Assembly (NCBI GenBank): GCA_001790645.1
Contig: MGDB01000032.1
Span: 1 to 9,322, forward strand
Source of the DNA: Candidatus Schekmanbacteria bacterium GWA2_38_11
GTDB lineage: Bacteria; Schekmanbacteria; GWA2-38-11
DNA: 9,322 nt
Direction of reading: 5' to 3'
Shown here piece by piece: positions 1-6,326 of this stretch (its first letter is position 1; each line of letters starts with the position of its first letter). The position numbers were made by a program, and so were the translations under genes. The notes beneath the pieces were generated by a model that saw nothing but the letters and a program-made list of their open reading frames with translations, had not been told where the DNA came from and made no database searches.

Positions 1-300
1 CTCTTTTATCTTGCAAGGCTCTTGAATTTCATAAAATCCACTACCGGTCCACAATGCAAAATTGATCCGGATCATATTGTACCCGGATTCAAAGAAAATT
101 ACCAGTTCAGCTCTGACAAAAAATTAAAGGAAAACGAAATTGGCCTTCTCCTTTTAAAACTCTTTTTTAAGGAAAGGGATTTTTTTGGTGCAAGACTGAT
201 AAAAAAAACACATCAGAAATTTTACTATGAGATTTTTAAGGAAAGATGTTCAAGGAGAGTGATTGATAAGTTTTTGGAGAAATATAAGAAAGTGAGATAA
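1..300 (+). CDS. C-terminal end of an unrecognised protein (5' partial)
   Basis: The frame is open from the first base of the window to a TGA at 298-300 and gives 99 residues. No start is needed inside the window: an internal TTG at 22 has no convincing ribosome site, and the codons before it (Leu-Phe-Tyr-Leu-Ala-Arg-Leu) read as normal protein. The visible part contains a PDHIVPGF segment, a hydrophobic helix-like stretch (EIGLLLLKLFF), and a very basic tail rich in Lys and Arg with one Cys. I do not recognise a family. The fragment could be the tail of a radical SAM or other enzyme, but nothing visible proves that. It is followed directly by a long palindrome (304-413) that may end its transcript. 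I am fairly sure it is coding and have no view on function. Confidence 0.6.
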   Translation, partial: LFYLARLLNFIKSTTGPQCKIDPDHIVPGFKENYQFSSDKKLKENEIGLLLLKLFFKERDFFGARLIKKTHQKFYYEIFKERCSRRVIDKFLEKYKKVR

Positions 301-303
301 CTC

Positions 304-413
304 AAAGCTTAAAGTTAAAAGCGTAAAACCATAACTTAAAACCTAAAACTTATAACTATAGTTTTCAGTTTTGATCTGTGGTTTTTATTTTTGCGTTTTT
401 AATTTTTAGCTTT
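304..413 (+). repeat. 110-nt imperfect palindrome downstream of the first gene
   Basis: The segment is symmetric about 358/359. The outer arms 304-326 and 391-413 pair over 23 positions. Nineteen are Watson-Crick; of the four exceptions, three become G-U pairs in a + strand RNA. The inner part 344-350 pairs with 367-373, and the centre AACTATAGTT (354-363) is a perfect palindrome. The region between the two paired zones (329-343 with 374-388) is mostly unpaired. It lies between two convergent genes, 3 bases after the stop of the + strand gene and about 22 bases beyond the stop of the creatininase gene. A transcript-end structure or a small palindromic repeat element are both possible. No U-tract of standard intrinsic-terminator form follows the stem on either strand. 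Confidence 0.6.
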
Positions 414-435
414 ACTCCGTTACTTATCCAGAAAA

Positions 436-1155
436 CTACTGTTTCTCAAACCACGCAATAAGCTTCACAAATGACTTTACAGCAAGGGCAATTATTGCCC
501 TGCCGTCATCAGCGCTTGAACCCGTGGGATCACCCATTACTCCTGAAGGAAAATATTTTTCTGCATCTGATATAATAAGAGGATCCGGGAACTGCGGAAT
601 TGATTTTTCAGGAATCTTGTTTTTCCTTACAAGGTCACTGTTCAGGTAAAGCATACAGGAAGTTTCAATAAACCCTGCATGTTTGTCTCCGGCAGGAAAC
701 TTTGAAAGAACCGAGTTTTCTTTACTTGACAGGACAAGATCTGCTATTGATGCTACAACTACTTTAATACATGAATTCCTTACAAACTTTTTTGCTGCCA
801 CCCTCATTGCAGCCATATGATCTGCGCCGGCGTGCCCCGAAATCATTATAATCTTTTTTACAGCATTTCTTTCAAGTTCAAGAAGAAGCTCGCTAACAAG
901 CCTTTCAAGTAATTCACAAGAGATAGTCAATGTACCCGGGAAATTCCGCGTCGAACTGCAAATGCCGTACCTGACTGTGGGTGCAACAAGAAACTTTTTC
1001 TCCTTCAATGCACCTTCAACTACAGATTCGATCTGTATGGTATCTGTACCGAGCGGAAGATGGGGGCCGTGCTCCTCGGTTGCACCAATTGGAAGAACTA
1101 CTATTCTGCCCCTCTTTATTTCTGCTGCAAACTCATCCATAGTAATTTGTTCCAT
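436..1155 (-). CDS. Creatininase family amidohydrolase
   Basis: This 239-residue protein has the length and motifs of the creatininase family, which are cytoplasmic metal-dependent amidohydrolases (creatininase, FAPy deformylase ArfB, MftE peptidase). Residues 22-39 read PIGATEEHGPHLPLGTDT, the metal-binding block with Glu28, His29, His32 and Asp38. Residues 106-113 read SGHAGADH, where the family usually has a GHGGN-type loop. Residues 159-165 read HAGFIET, the second conserved acidic block. Several ATGs are possible. I choose 1155 because GGAGG at 1163-1167 sits 7 nt upstream; the frame stays open to an ATG at 1239, but that one lies inside a repeat element and would use the ribosome site itself as codons. 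The substrate cannot be told from sequence. The gene lies downstream of the peptidase gene on the same strand, separated by the repeat. The family call is secure and the reaction is not. Confidence 0.88.
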   Translation of the reverse strand: MEQITMDEFAAEIKRGRIVVLPIGATEEHGPHLPLGTDTIQIESVVEGALKEKKFLVAPTVRYGICSSTRNFPGTLTISCELLERLVSELLLELERNAVKKIIMISGHAGADHMAAMRVAAKKFVRNSCIKVVVASIADLVLSSKENSVLSKFPAGDKHAGFIETSCMLYLNSDLVRKNKIPEKSIPQFPDPLIISDAEKYFPSGVMGDPTGSSADDGRAIIALAVKSFVKLIAWFEKQ

Positions 1156-1162
1156 GTACATT

Positions 1163-1167
1163 CCTCC
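1163..1167 (-). promoter_or_regulatory. Shine-Dalgarno site fixing the creatininase start
   Basis: On the minus strand GGAGGAGG lies just before two closely spaced ATGs (1161 and 1155). GGAGG at 1163-1167 is 7 nt from the ATG at 1155 and only 1 nt from the ATG at 1161, so 1155 is the likely start. Confidence 0.75.
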
Positions 1168-1231
1168 TCCTTTTTTTCTCTCATCTTCATTGGAAGACTG
1201 TTTCACTACTGGATCCTCTCCCCTAAAAGGT

Positions 1232-1350
1232 TGTGTCATAACCCTATTTTTTGGTAGTCGCAGGCTTTAGCCTGCGTATAACTATTTAAAATTATTGTAA
1301 TTTTTTCGCAGCCTGAAGGCTGCGGCTACCATTTTTTTAATTATGACACA
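1232..1350. repeat. MITE/REP-like element with two mirrored hairpins
   Basis: A perfect 10-bp terminal inverted repeat, TGTGTCATAA at 1232-1241 and TTATGACACA at 1341-1350, encloses two inner arms (1253-1276 and 1307-1330) that are inverted copies with 20 of 24 positions identical. Each arm also folds on itself: CGCAGGC-TTTA-GCCTGCG at 1259-1276 and CGCAGCC-TGAA-GGCTGCG at 1307-1324. A G/C swap between the copies occurs at both partner positions of the stem, so each hairpin keeps seven pairs. This is the form of REP/BIME units mobilised by RAYT transposases, or of a small non-autonomous element. It carries no gene. It lies between the peptidase stop (1381) and the creatininase start (1155), where the hairpins could also attenuate or end the upstream transcript. 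Confidence 0.75.
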
Positions 1351-1380
1351 GTCTCTAAGAGGAAAGGAGATAAGATGAGT

Positions 1381-4377
1381 TTAGTTAAGTCTGACTTTAA
1401 ATTCCAGCTCAGACGTTCCAAATAAAAATCTTTCCCTCAGGGCTTTAATAATTATTTCATCACCTCTCTTTTTATAAAGTAGAAATATCCTTATATCATC
1501 TACACTTTCTACCTTTGTGCCATCAAGGGATAAAATAATATCATCCTTTTTCATTCCTCCCATTTTTAAAACACTGCCATGCAAAAAGTCCACTATTTTA
1601 ATTCTCCCTTTTTCTTCGCCAAGCTGGACTCTTAGCCTTGGAGGTTCAGGAGCCTTAATATAGGGAGGGAACAGAATATAGTCTGCAATGTTTTTCTCTA
1701 TATCCTCATTGTTAAGGATAATTGAATATTCCTTTTTGTTAAGGCGGTAGGCACGCTCAGGTATTCCTGCTCTGAAAGCTACATGCCCTTCGCCTGCAAG
1801 GACTATGACCTGATAGCCATGGTTTTTTTGAATAAATTCATTAAGGTTGTGTGCCATTGATTCATCCCAGATAACCTGTGCTTCGTAAAAGAAGTCGAAG
1901 TTTTGATTTTCAGAATTTTTATGTTTTTCAAACTCCTCTTTAAGCCTTTCACGATATTGATCATTGCTCAGATCGATGTACTCTGGAATCTCTTTGGACT
2001 CCTCCTTTGTAAGTGAAGAAATCCCTCCTTTAAAGACCTTTGATGTTATCTCGCCGCGAACATTAAGAGCAACAACCGGTATTTTATTCTCTCTTGCAAA
2101 TAACATTATTTCCCTGTAAAGATCATAATCATAACCCCAGCGCTTGAAATATTCCGACTTTTTCAAAAAGGTTTTTTCATCAATAATACCTGCAATGTAA
2201 TCATCCAGCACTTTCTGGAAAGGTTTCTGGAACATCTCCATGCCGATAGCAACTTTCTTATTTCTACTGTGCAATCCCTTTATTATTTGAAGTTGAACGC
2301 GATGATCCTCGAACTTGTCATGAGATTCTCCGACATAAACTATACTTTTCCCGCTCACTTTTTCTATTACATCTGAAATACTCAAGGCATGAGATACTTC
2401 TGCACCCAAAATTTCTTTAACAACCTCTGCCCTCATACCTTTGTCACTGCTGCCGGTCGCCTTCAAAATGTTTGTTCCTCCCCTGAAAGAAATTATACTG
2501 TATTTGCCGTAGTGTGTCATCTTCCTGATGTCTTTATACATCTCTGAAGGTGAGCTGCTGTCAATGACTGCTATTACACTTTTGCTGTTAAAAGGGTTTC
2601 CTTTTACTGTCAGGTAAAAATCCCCGGGCAGTTTTTCCATTTCCCCAAAGAGCCTTTTTACTATTCTTGTTTTTATTTCGGGAATAACCAATGAAGCTGA
2701 CTTCATATCATCATATTTTATCTCTTCTTCATCATTCAGAGCAAATCCCTCTTCCTTTAAAAACTCATACACAGGAGAATATTCCTCTCTTTTCTCCTTT
2801 GGCATAACAAATATTTTATTCCTGTCGCCAAGAAGCCTTGAAATTACAGGAGGGAACTCTTTGTCTGAAAGTTTTCTGAACACATCGTAATTATCATCTA
2901 TAACTAACTCTATAACCTCGCTATCTGCCTCTATCTCAAGGGTAGTAAATTCCTTCTCCAGCTCAACTGTTTTTCTTATTTCCTTATCCTTTAACTTCAA
3001 TAAAATTGGAAGAAGGATTTTATAATTTCTCCCCTTCTGTAAGATGTCTAAAGAAACGACTGTTTTTGAACCATTGTATTTTAGATTTATATTCTGTGCC
3101 TCAATCTCCGGGGCACCTTTTTCTTCTATCCACTGTTTAAAAAACCAATCCAGTTTTTTACCTGAAGCAGATTCAAATGCTCCTTCAATATCATTCCAGG
3201 AGGCATTACTGAATTTATTTTTTTCTATAAAAGTATTTAATGAACTGTAAAAGGTCTTTTCACCAAAAAGGTTTTTCAGCATATGAAACACCATTGCAGA
3301 CTTCCCATATCCAATTGCACCTGAAGCCCTGTCAACCCTGTTTGTAAAAGATTTTAGAGGGAAATCATTTTCTGGCATAACATAACTCTGAAATGATATT
3401 AAAATATTTTTTCTGTAATCCCATCCATCCCCTTTAAGCTCCTCATACATCTGATCAGCTAAATAAGTAGTCAGCCCTTCAGACCAGTTCCCGCTTTTAA
3501 AGTCGTTATAAACACAATTGCCAAACCATTGATGTAATATTTCATGGCCTAAAGAGGTTTCAACTATAAATGGCAGCTTGATGACATCCTTTCCAAGAAG
3601 TGTAAATGTAGGGATAGAATAGCCTGTAGGCAGGATATTCTCCACAATCGAAAATCTCCTGAAAGGATACACACCAATAAGCCTTTCATACATGTTGAGA
3701 TATTTCTTTGTGTATTCAATATATTTTTTTGAAAGACCTTTGTCTTCAGGAAGGAAATATGTAAATATATCTGTTTCAACGTACCTGTCTCTCTCAACTA
3801 CATATTTTCCAGCAATCAAGTTGATATTTGGAACGGGATGGTCGAAGGCAAAGGAAAATTCTATGCCTACGTCTATTTTCTTTTTACTTATTTCATCTGC
3901 TTCTGATATCCCTTCAAAATCATCAGGCAGGGTTGCTGTCAGCTTATAGGTTGAAAGACCCTCTGCAGAAGGATACCATTCGTCGGTAAGTACAATTCCA
4001 TCATGGCTTATGAGATTTCCTTTTACAACACCAGGGTTTTTATTCTGTTCAGCTTCAGGTAAAGATTTAAATTCTGCCTCATACTCTATTTCCAGCACTT
4101 CATTTGGATTCACCGGGCTGAAGTTCATTGCAGCAGCACCTGGCTTAATTATAATCTTTCTCTTATCTATTGAAGCAGAAATTATTTTCAGCCCTGAAAA
4201 ATTTATGGTTGCACTTTCCCCGGCGGGCAGCGTTATTTTTGAGATACCCATGACTTGATGCTTCTCGAAATCAAAACTCACTGAAAGCTCATTCAGCGGA
4301 AAATTACCACCAGCGAAAGAAAAAACAGGTAAAAACAGGAACAGCAGCAGCAATAGATATCTCAGAAGCAGGTTCAT
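1381..4377 (-). CDS. Exported M1-type metallopeptidase / ChaN-like / PDZ fusion protein
   Basis: This is a 998-residue protein. Residues 1-22 form a Sec signal peptide (poly-Leu core, then FSFAG). The M1-like part spans about 25-500. HEILH at 278-282 with Glu300 in GNWSEGLTTYLAD supplies the zinc ligands; the 17-residue spacing fits the divergent M1 branch with a GNW-(S/C/A)-EGL motif rather than the aminopeptidase N spacing. GYSIPTFTLLG (252-262) stands where GAMEN is usual, and Tyr357 in YGKSAMVFHML is the likely catalytic tyrosine. Residues 515-655 are a linker domain I cannot name. Residues 662-895 match ChaN/DUF399 haem-binding proteins: GESHDKFEDH (683-692), EMFQKPFQ (714-721), WGYDYDLY (747-754), AQVIWDESMA (833-842), AGEGHVAFRAGIPER (861-875). 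Residues 912-990 are a PDZ domain. AGGAG at 4389-4393 supports the start. The protein probably acts in the periplasm or at the outer membrane. Substrates are unknown. Confidence 0.88.
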   Translation of the reverse strand: MNLLLRYLLLLLFLFLPVFSFAGGNFPLNELSVSFDFEKHQVMGISKITLPAGESATINFSGLKIISASIDKRKIIIKPGAAAMNFSPVNPNEVLEIEYEAEFKSLPEAEQNKNPGVVKGNLISHDGIVLTDEWYPSAEGLSTYKLTATLPDDFEGISEADEISKKKIDVGIEFSFAFDHPVPNINLIAGKYVVERDRYVETDIFTYFLPEDKGLSKKYIEYTKKYLNMYERLIGVYPFRRFSIVENILPTGYSIPTFTLLGKDVIKLPFIVETSLGHEILHQWFGNCVYNDFKSGNWSEGLTTYLADQMYEELKGDGWDYRKNILISFQSYVMPENDFPLKSFTNRVDRASGAIGYGKSAMVFHMLKNLFGEKTFYSSLNTFIEKNKFSNASWNDIEGAFESASGKKLDWFFKQWIEEKGAPEIEAQNINLKYNGSKTVVSLDILQKGRNYKILLPILLKLKDKEIRKTVELEKEFTTLEIEADSEVIELVIDDNYDVFRKLSDKEFPPVISRLLGDRNKIFVMPKEKREEYSPVYEFLKEEGFALNDEEEIKYDDMKSASLVIPEIKTRIVKRLFGEMEKLPGDFYLTVKGNPFNSKSVIAVIDSSSPSEMYKDIRKMTHYGKYSIISFRGGTNILKATGSSDKGMRAEVVKEILGAEVSHALSISDVIEKVSGKSIVYVGESHDKFEDHRVQLQIIKGLHSRNKKVAIGMEMFQKPFQKVLDDYIAGIIDEKTFLKKSEYFKRWGYDYDLYREIMLFARENKIPVVALNVRGEITSKVFKGGISSLTKEESKEIPEYIDLSNDQYRERLKEEFEKHKNSENQNFDFFYEAQVIWDESMAHNLNEFIQKNHGYQVIVLAGEGHVAFRAGIPERAYRLNKKEYSIILNNEDIEKNIADYILFPPYIKAPEPPRLRVQLGEEKGRIKIVDFLHGSVLKMGGMKKDDIILSLDGTKVESVDDIRIFLLYKKRGDEIIIKALRERFLFGTSELEFKVRLN

Positions 4378-4415
4378 TGTTATATCTTCTCCTCTCTAAG
4401 CCAAAAGCTATAAGT

Positions 4416-4451
4416 AGATTTCTGAAAAAGAATAAACTTTTTCAGAAATCT
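4416..4451. promoter_or_regulatory. Perfect 15-bp inverted repeat in a divergent control region
   Basis: AGATTTCTGAAAAAG (4416-4430) and its exact reverse complement (4437-4451) flank the 6-nt spacer AATAAA. The repeat lies between the leftward peptidase gene and the rightward 64-residue membrane protein gene, ending 2 bases before the proposed -35 box at 4454. No coding sequence runs into it from either side and no T-run follows, so a terminator is unlikely. An operator for a dimeric or multimeric regulator, or a structured 5' leader of the peptidase transcript, are the main options. Confidence 0.6.
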
Positions 4452-4453
4452 CT

Positions 4454-4483
4454 TTGACAGCAAATATAGTAACATGTTATTCT
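4454..4483 (+). promoter_or_regulatory. Sigma70-type promoter for the 64-residue membrane protein
   Basis: TTGACA at 4454-4459 is a perfect -35 box. After 18 bases comes TATTCT at 4478-4483, preceded by TG in the extended -10 position (TGTTATTCT). The predicted start near 4490 leaves only about 15 nt of leader, nearly all of it the AAAAGGAGG ribosome site. Confidence 0.6.
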
Positions 4484-4504
4484 AAAAAATAAAAGGAGGC
4501 TATC

Positions 4505-4699
4505 ATGGTCAAATTGAGTAAACTTCTTCTTATAGTAGCGCTTATAAGTTTGGTAATTGGTATTGGCAAAGGGTTTTTACTTTATCCATTTGTAAGTATA
4601 CCTTTTTTCACTCCCAAGACCTATCTCTTTTTCTCTAACACCGCGATATTCTTTGCAATAGCTCTTCTCCTGTTACAGCTTGTTGAGAAGAAACAGTAA
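4505..4699 (+). CDS. Small two-helix membrane protein, unknown
   Basis: The gene encodes 64 residues. Two hydrophobic segments are clear: about 5-27 (LLLIVALISLVIGIGKGFLL) and about 41-59 (FFSNTAIFFAIALLLLQL). A short loop with PFVSIPFFTPKTY joins them, and the ends are charged (VKLSK, VEKKQ). It should be an inner-membrane protein. The start is well supported by AAGGAGG at 4493-4499, 5 nt before the ATG, and by a good promoter just upstream. It stands alone: the peptidase gene diverges from it and the toxin-like gene converges on it with 13 bases between the stops. I recognise no family. Function could be a small regulatory or stress membrane peptide, which is only a guess. Confidence 0.75.
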   Translation: MVKLSKLLLIVALISLVIGIGKGFLLYPFVSIPFFTPKTYLFFSNTAIFFAIALLLLQLVEKKQ

Positions 4700-4709
4700 A
4701 TTTTCTTCT
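4686..4709. terminator. Weak AT-rich hairpin at convergent gene ends
   Basis: AGAAGAAA (4686-4693) pairs with TTTCTTCT (4702-4709) around an 8-nt loop that includes the TAA of the small membrane protein. It lies where two genes converge, so it could stop transcription both ways, but the stem has few G-C pairs. Confidence 0.25.
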
Positions 4710-4712
4710 TTG

Positions 4713-5102
4713 CTATTTCTTAATATCAACTATGTCAGCTATTTCTCTCAATACTTCTTTAAGAGTTGGTCTTTTGGCAGGTAGTATTTTTTTAAAAATA
4801 TGTTTGTGTTCAGGATAAGTAGATAACTTCTTAGCTTTGGGATCTAAGGCATTATCATATCTGAAAATTAAACTTCCATTCTCGTCTGAGTAGTTATAAC
4901 CATACTTGAGAATGACAACATCTCCTGATTCAATAGCTATGAATTCCTTAAAATTAAGCCTTGTACTGTTTGTAAAAGTTATAATTCCCGTAATACGCGC
5001 AGTTGACGGAGGGCGTTCTTCAAAGGAAAAACTTTGGGACTCTACAAAAGGATTTGTTGATAGGATTTCAAGGATCTTATTGAGATAATCCTTTATTTGC
5101 AT
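4713..5102 (-). CDS. TumE-like (DUF6516) toxin candidate
   Basis: The protein has 129 residues and is soluble, with no signal peptide. The middle reads as the DUF6516/TumE fold: a hydrophobic strand rich in conserved positions (RLNFKEFIAIESGDVVILKYGYNY is the region at 48-71), then LIFRYDNA at 78-85, then STYPEHKHI at 94-102, then a C-terminal helix after ...KRPTLKEVLREI. The RYDNA and HHKH-like motifs are the marks I associate with this toxin family. Its ATG overlaps the last 10 nt of the upstream gene and has only a poor ribosome site of its own, so translation is probably coupled to that gene, as is common in toxin-antitoxin operons. The family assignment is from remembered motifs. The cellular target is unknown here. 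Confidence 0.65.
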   Translation of the reverse strand: MQIKDYLNKILEILSTNPFVESQSFSFEERPPSTARITGIITFTNSTRLNFKEFIAIESGDVVILKYGYNYSDENGSLIFRYDNALDPKAKKLSTYPEHKHIFKKILPAKRPTLKEVLREIADIVDIKK

Positions 5103-5383
5103 ATTTTAATTGATTCAAATTCTTTCAGTTCTTTTTCAAGGCGTTTCATAATTTCAACTTCTCCTTCAAGTTCTATAAGCGCCATATCATTAATTTCAGT
5201 ATGCTTTACCTTCCCATTAATAAGTTTATTGACATTAACGCCAAGACTTTCTGAAAGTTTTTTAACTTTATCTTTCGTAATCCTCAGGGACTCCATGATA
5301 ATACGCTTTTCTCTATCTATGGCATTTTTTAAAAGAGGTAATGTAGTATCAGATGACTTAATTTTTAATGATATTGTCTTCAT
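5093..5383 (-). CDS. Putative antitoxin partner of the TumE-like toxin
   Basis: This 96-residue protein is rich in Lys and Glu and mostly helical in appearance. The N-terminus MKTISLKIKSSD looks like a short beta strand; residues 14-47 (LPLLKNAIDREK onward to LSESLGV) and 66-91 (MALIELEGEVEIMKRL onward) look like charged amphipathic helices. An ATG at 5398 is also in frame, but its codons contain the ribosome site GGAGG (5392-5396). That site is 8 nt from the ATG at 5383, which I therefore use. The gene precedes and overlaps the toxin-like gene, the usual antitoxin-first order. The role is inferred from this context. I cannot name an antitoxin family, and a DNA-binding role in autorepression is only a possibility. 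Confidence 0.6.
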   Translation of the reverse strand: MKTISLKIKSSDTTLPLLKNAIDREKRIIMESLRITKDKVKKLSESLGVNVNKLINGKVKHTEINDMALIELEGEVEIMKRLEKELKEFESIKICK

Positions 5384-5408
5384 TGTAAAAACCTCCATCT
5401 ATTTTTTA

Positions 5409-5437
5409 ATTATAATACATCTTTCCCATTATGTAAA
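5409..5437 (-). promoter_or_regulatory. Near-consensus promoter of the toxin-antitoxin-like operon
   Basis: Read on the minus strand, TTTACA (5437-5432) and TATAAT (5414-5409) are spaced by exactly 17 bases. The start would fall near 5402, some 19 nt before the ATG at 5383. The pentamers TACAT (5416-5420) and ATGTA (5431-5435) form an inverted repeat with a 10-bp spacer inside the promoter and could be an operator half-site pair. Confidence 0.65.
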
Positions 5438-5460
5438 TTATTTTTTAAAGATTCCATAAA

Positions 5461-5546
5461 AAGCTTACCTTACCGATGCAGGCCTGACTTGCTCAAAAGA
5501 ATCCTCATTAAAAGCAAAAAAAGCAGGCATTTTACAATTGAAAGTT
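5461..5546. other. Intergenic stretch between the toxin-antitoxin promoter and the 5547 open frame
   Basis: I see no gene, RNA or convincing hairpin here. GCAGGC occurs twice in direct orientation (about 5479-5484 and 5523-5528), which I regard as too little to call a repeat. Confidence 0.4.
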
Positions 5547-5707
5547 TTATTCAACTTTTTTAAGCAGATTTTTTAAACCTGAAGTTATCTTTTCCTCAAT
5601 ATCCACTACCCCGGCAATAATAGGTTTAGGCTTTGCATATTTGACCTCTTCATGCACATGGGGTTTGTAAAAAAGAGAACCGGTTACTTGATATTCCCCC
5701 CTAACAT
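5547..5707 (-). pseudogene. Open frame out of phase with its coupled ATG at a G6 run
   Basis: On the minus strand an ATG (5707-5705) overlaps the TGA of the lipoprotein gene in the form TGATG, the classical coupled restart. That frame reads only seven codons before TAA. One base away, a frame with normal-looking codons runs to a TAA at 5549-5547; it would encode a tail ending GLKNLLKKVE with a hydrophobic IIAGVV segment and a YKPHVHEEV segment. The two frames meet at a run of six G (5701-5696). One extra G would give a 53-residue protein starting MLGGEYQV. Without it the downstream frame has no standard start. It may be a frameshifted gene, a phase-variable gene or chance. Confidence 0.3.
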
Positions 5708-6267
5708 CAATTAATTTCTTTTCCTGAAATATTGAAAATTTTCCTGAGTGAATCGAGGATTCCCTCTTCCAGCCTGCCCATGGATTTACATCCTACAACA
5801 GATTTTCTGCGTTCTAAAGGAGGTTGCAAAATTGAGACTATCTGATCATAATACTTAAAAGTATAAAATTTAGGGATTATCTTTACATACCATAAATCAG
5901 GTTCTTCTTTTGGTATAAAAAAAATATTCAGTTGTACGAACTTTTTTGAGTAAACCCATTCAGAGGATGGAGCACCGCAGTCACAATATCCGTCGTCGTC
6001 ATTGTGAGAAAAAAAACCATAAAAATAAGCTGGATTAATAATTGAATCAAAGCTTCTCAATACCTTTGAATTTTCATCTGCCTGCCGGATTCTAAATCCC
6101 ATTTCCTTAACAGTTTTAGCAGTCTCATTGAAAATATCTTTGTATTCCCCCTTGAGTAAAGCGGTATTAGAAAACTTGTAATCTTTTGGAGGACGGGGGA
6201 TAAAACAGCATCCGGAGAGAAGAGAAAAAAGGATTAAAAAAACCAATAGTTCTTTCAGCATCTTCAT
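5707..6267 (-). CDS. Uncharacterised lipoprotein
   Basis: The protein has 186 residues. The N-terminus has a Lys, then a hydrophobic core (LLVFLILFSLLSGC), with lipobox Leu17-Ser-Gly-Cys20; a second Cys follows at 21. It should be lipid-anchored after export. The residues after Cys20 (CFIPRPP) give no Asp at +2, so outer-membrane sorting is plausible. The mature part has a segment about 41-70 (YKDIFNETAKTVKEMGFRI then ENSKVL) that resembles the alpha-beta start of many small envelope proteins, an acidic Cys pair (DDDGYCDCG, 90-98), and beta-rich segments around 105-145. The last 20 residues look like a helix. I do not recognise a family. The ribosome site is weak (CAGGT about 8 nt before the ATG). 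It lies upstream of the G6 open frame with a 1-nt overlap. Confidence 0.75.
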   Translation of the reverse strand: MKMLKELLVFLILFSLLSGCCFIPRPPKDYKFSNTALLKGEYKDIFNETAKTVKEMGFRIRQADENSKVLRSFDSIINPAYFYGFFSHNDDDGYCDCGAPSSEWVYSKKFVQLNIFFIPKEEPDLWYVKIIPKFYTFKYYDQIVSILQPPLERRKSVVGCKSMGRLEEGILDSLRKIFNISGKEIN

Positions 6268-6326
6268 GCAAATACCTGATACTTCATAATTATTTCATAA
6301 AGTTTTTTCTAAGGAGTTAAATTAAC

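Noticed and set aside
1156..1239. Longer N-terminus for the creatininase (ATG at 1239)
   Set aside because: The added 28 codons contain the ribosome site as Gly-Gly-Gly and begin inside the terminal repeat of the mobile-like element; creatininases start near the ATG at 1155.
962..1270. Plus-strand open frame opposite the creatininase gene
   Set aside because: It lies antisense to a gene with clear family motifs and its translation is Ser/Phe-rich, as expected from reading a coding strand backwards.
1374..1424. Plus-strand mini-ORF after GGAAAGGAGATAAG (16 codons)
   Set aside because: The ribosome-like site is good but the codons are antisense to the end of the PDZ domain; this looks like chance.
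3692..4258. Plus-strand open frames opposite the peptidase N-terminal half
   Set aside because: They are antisense to a conserved domain, lack ribosome sites and show no recognisable protein features.
4416..4451. Intrinsic terminator reading of the 15-bp repeat
   Set aside because: No gene runs into it from either side, the stem is AT-rich and no T-run follows.
5097..5459. Plus-strand 120-codon frame opposite the antitoxin-like gene
   Set aside because: It is Ser-rich antisense translation and conflicts with the strong minus-strand promoter and ribosome site; the minus gene is better supported.
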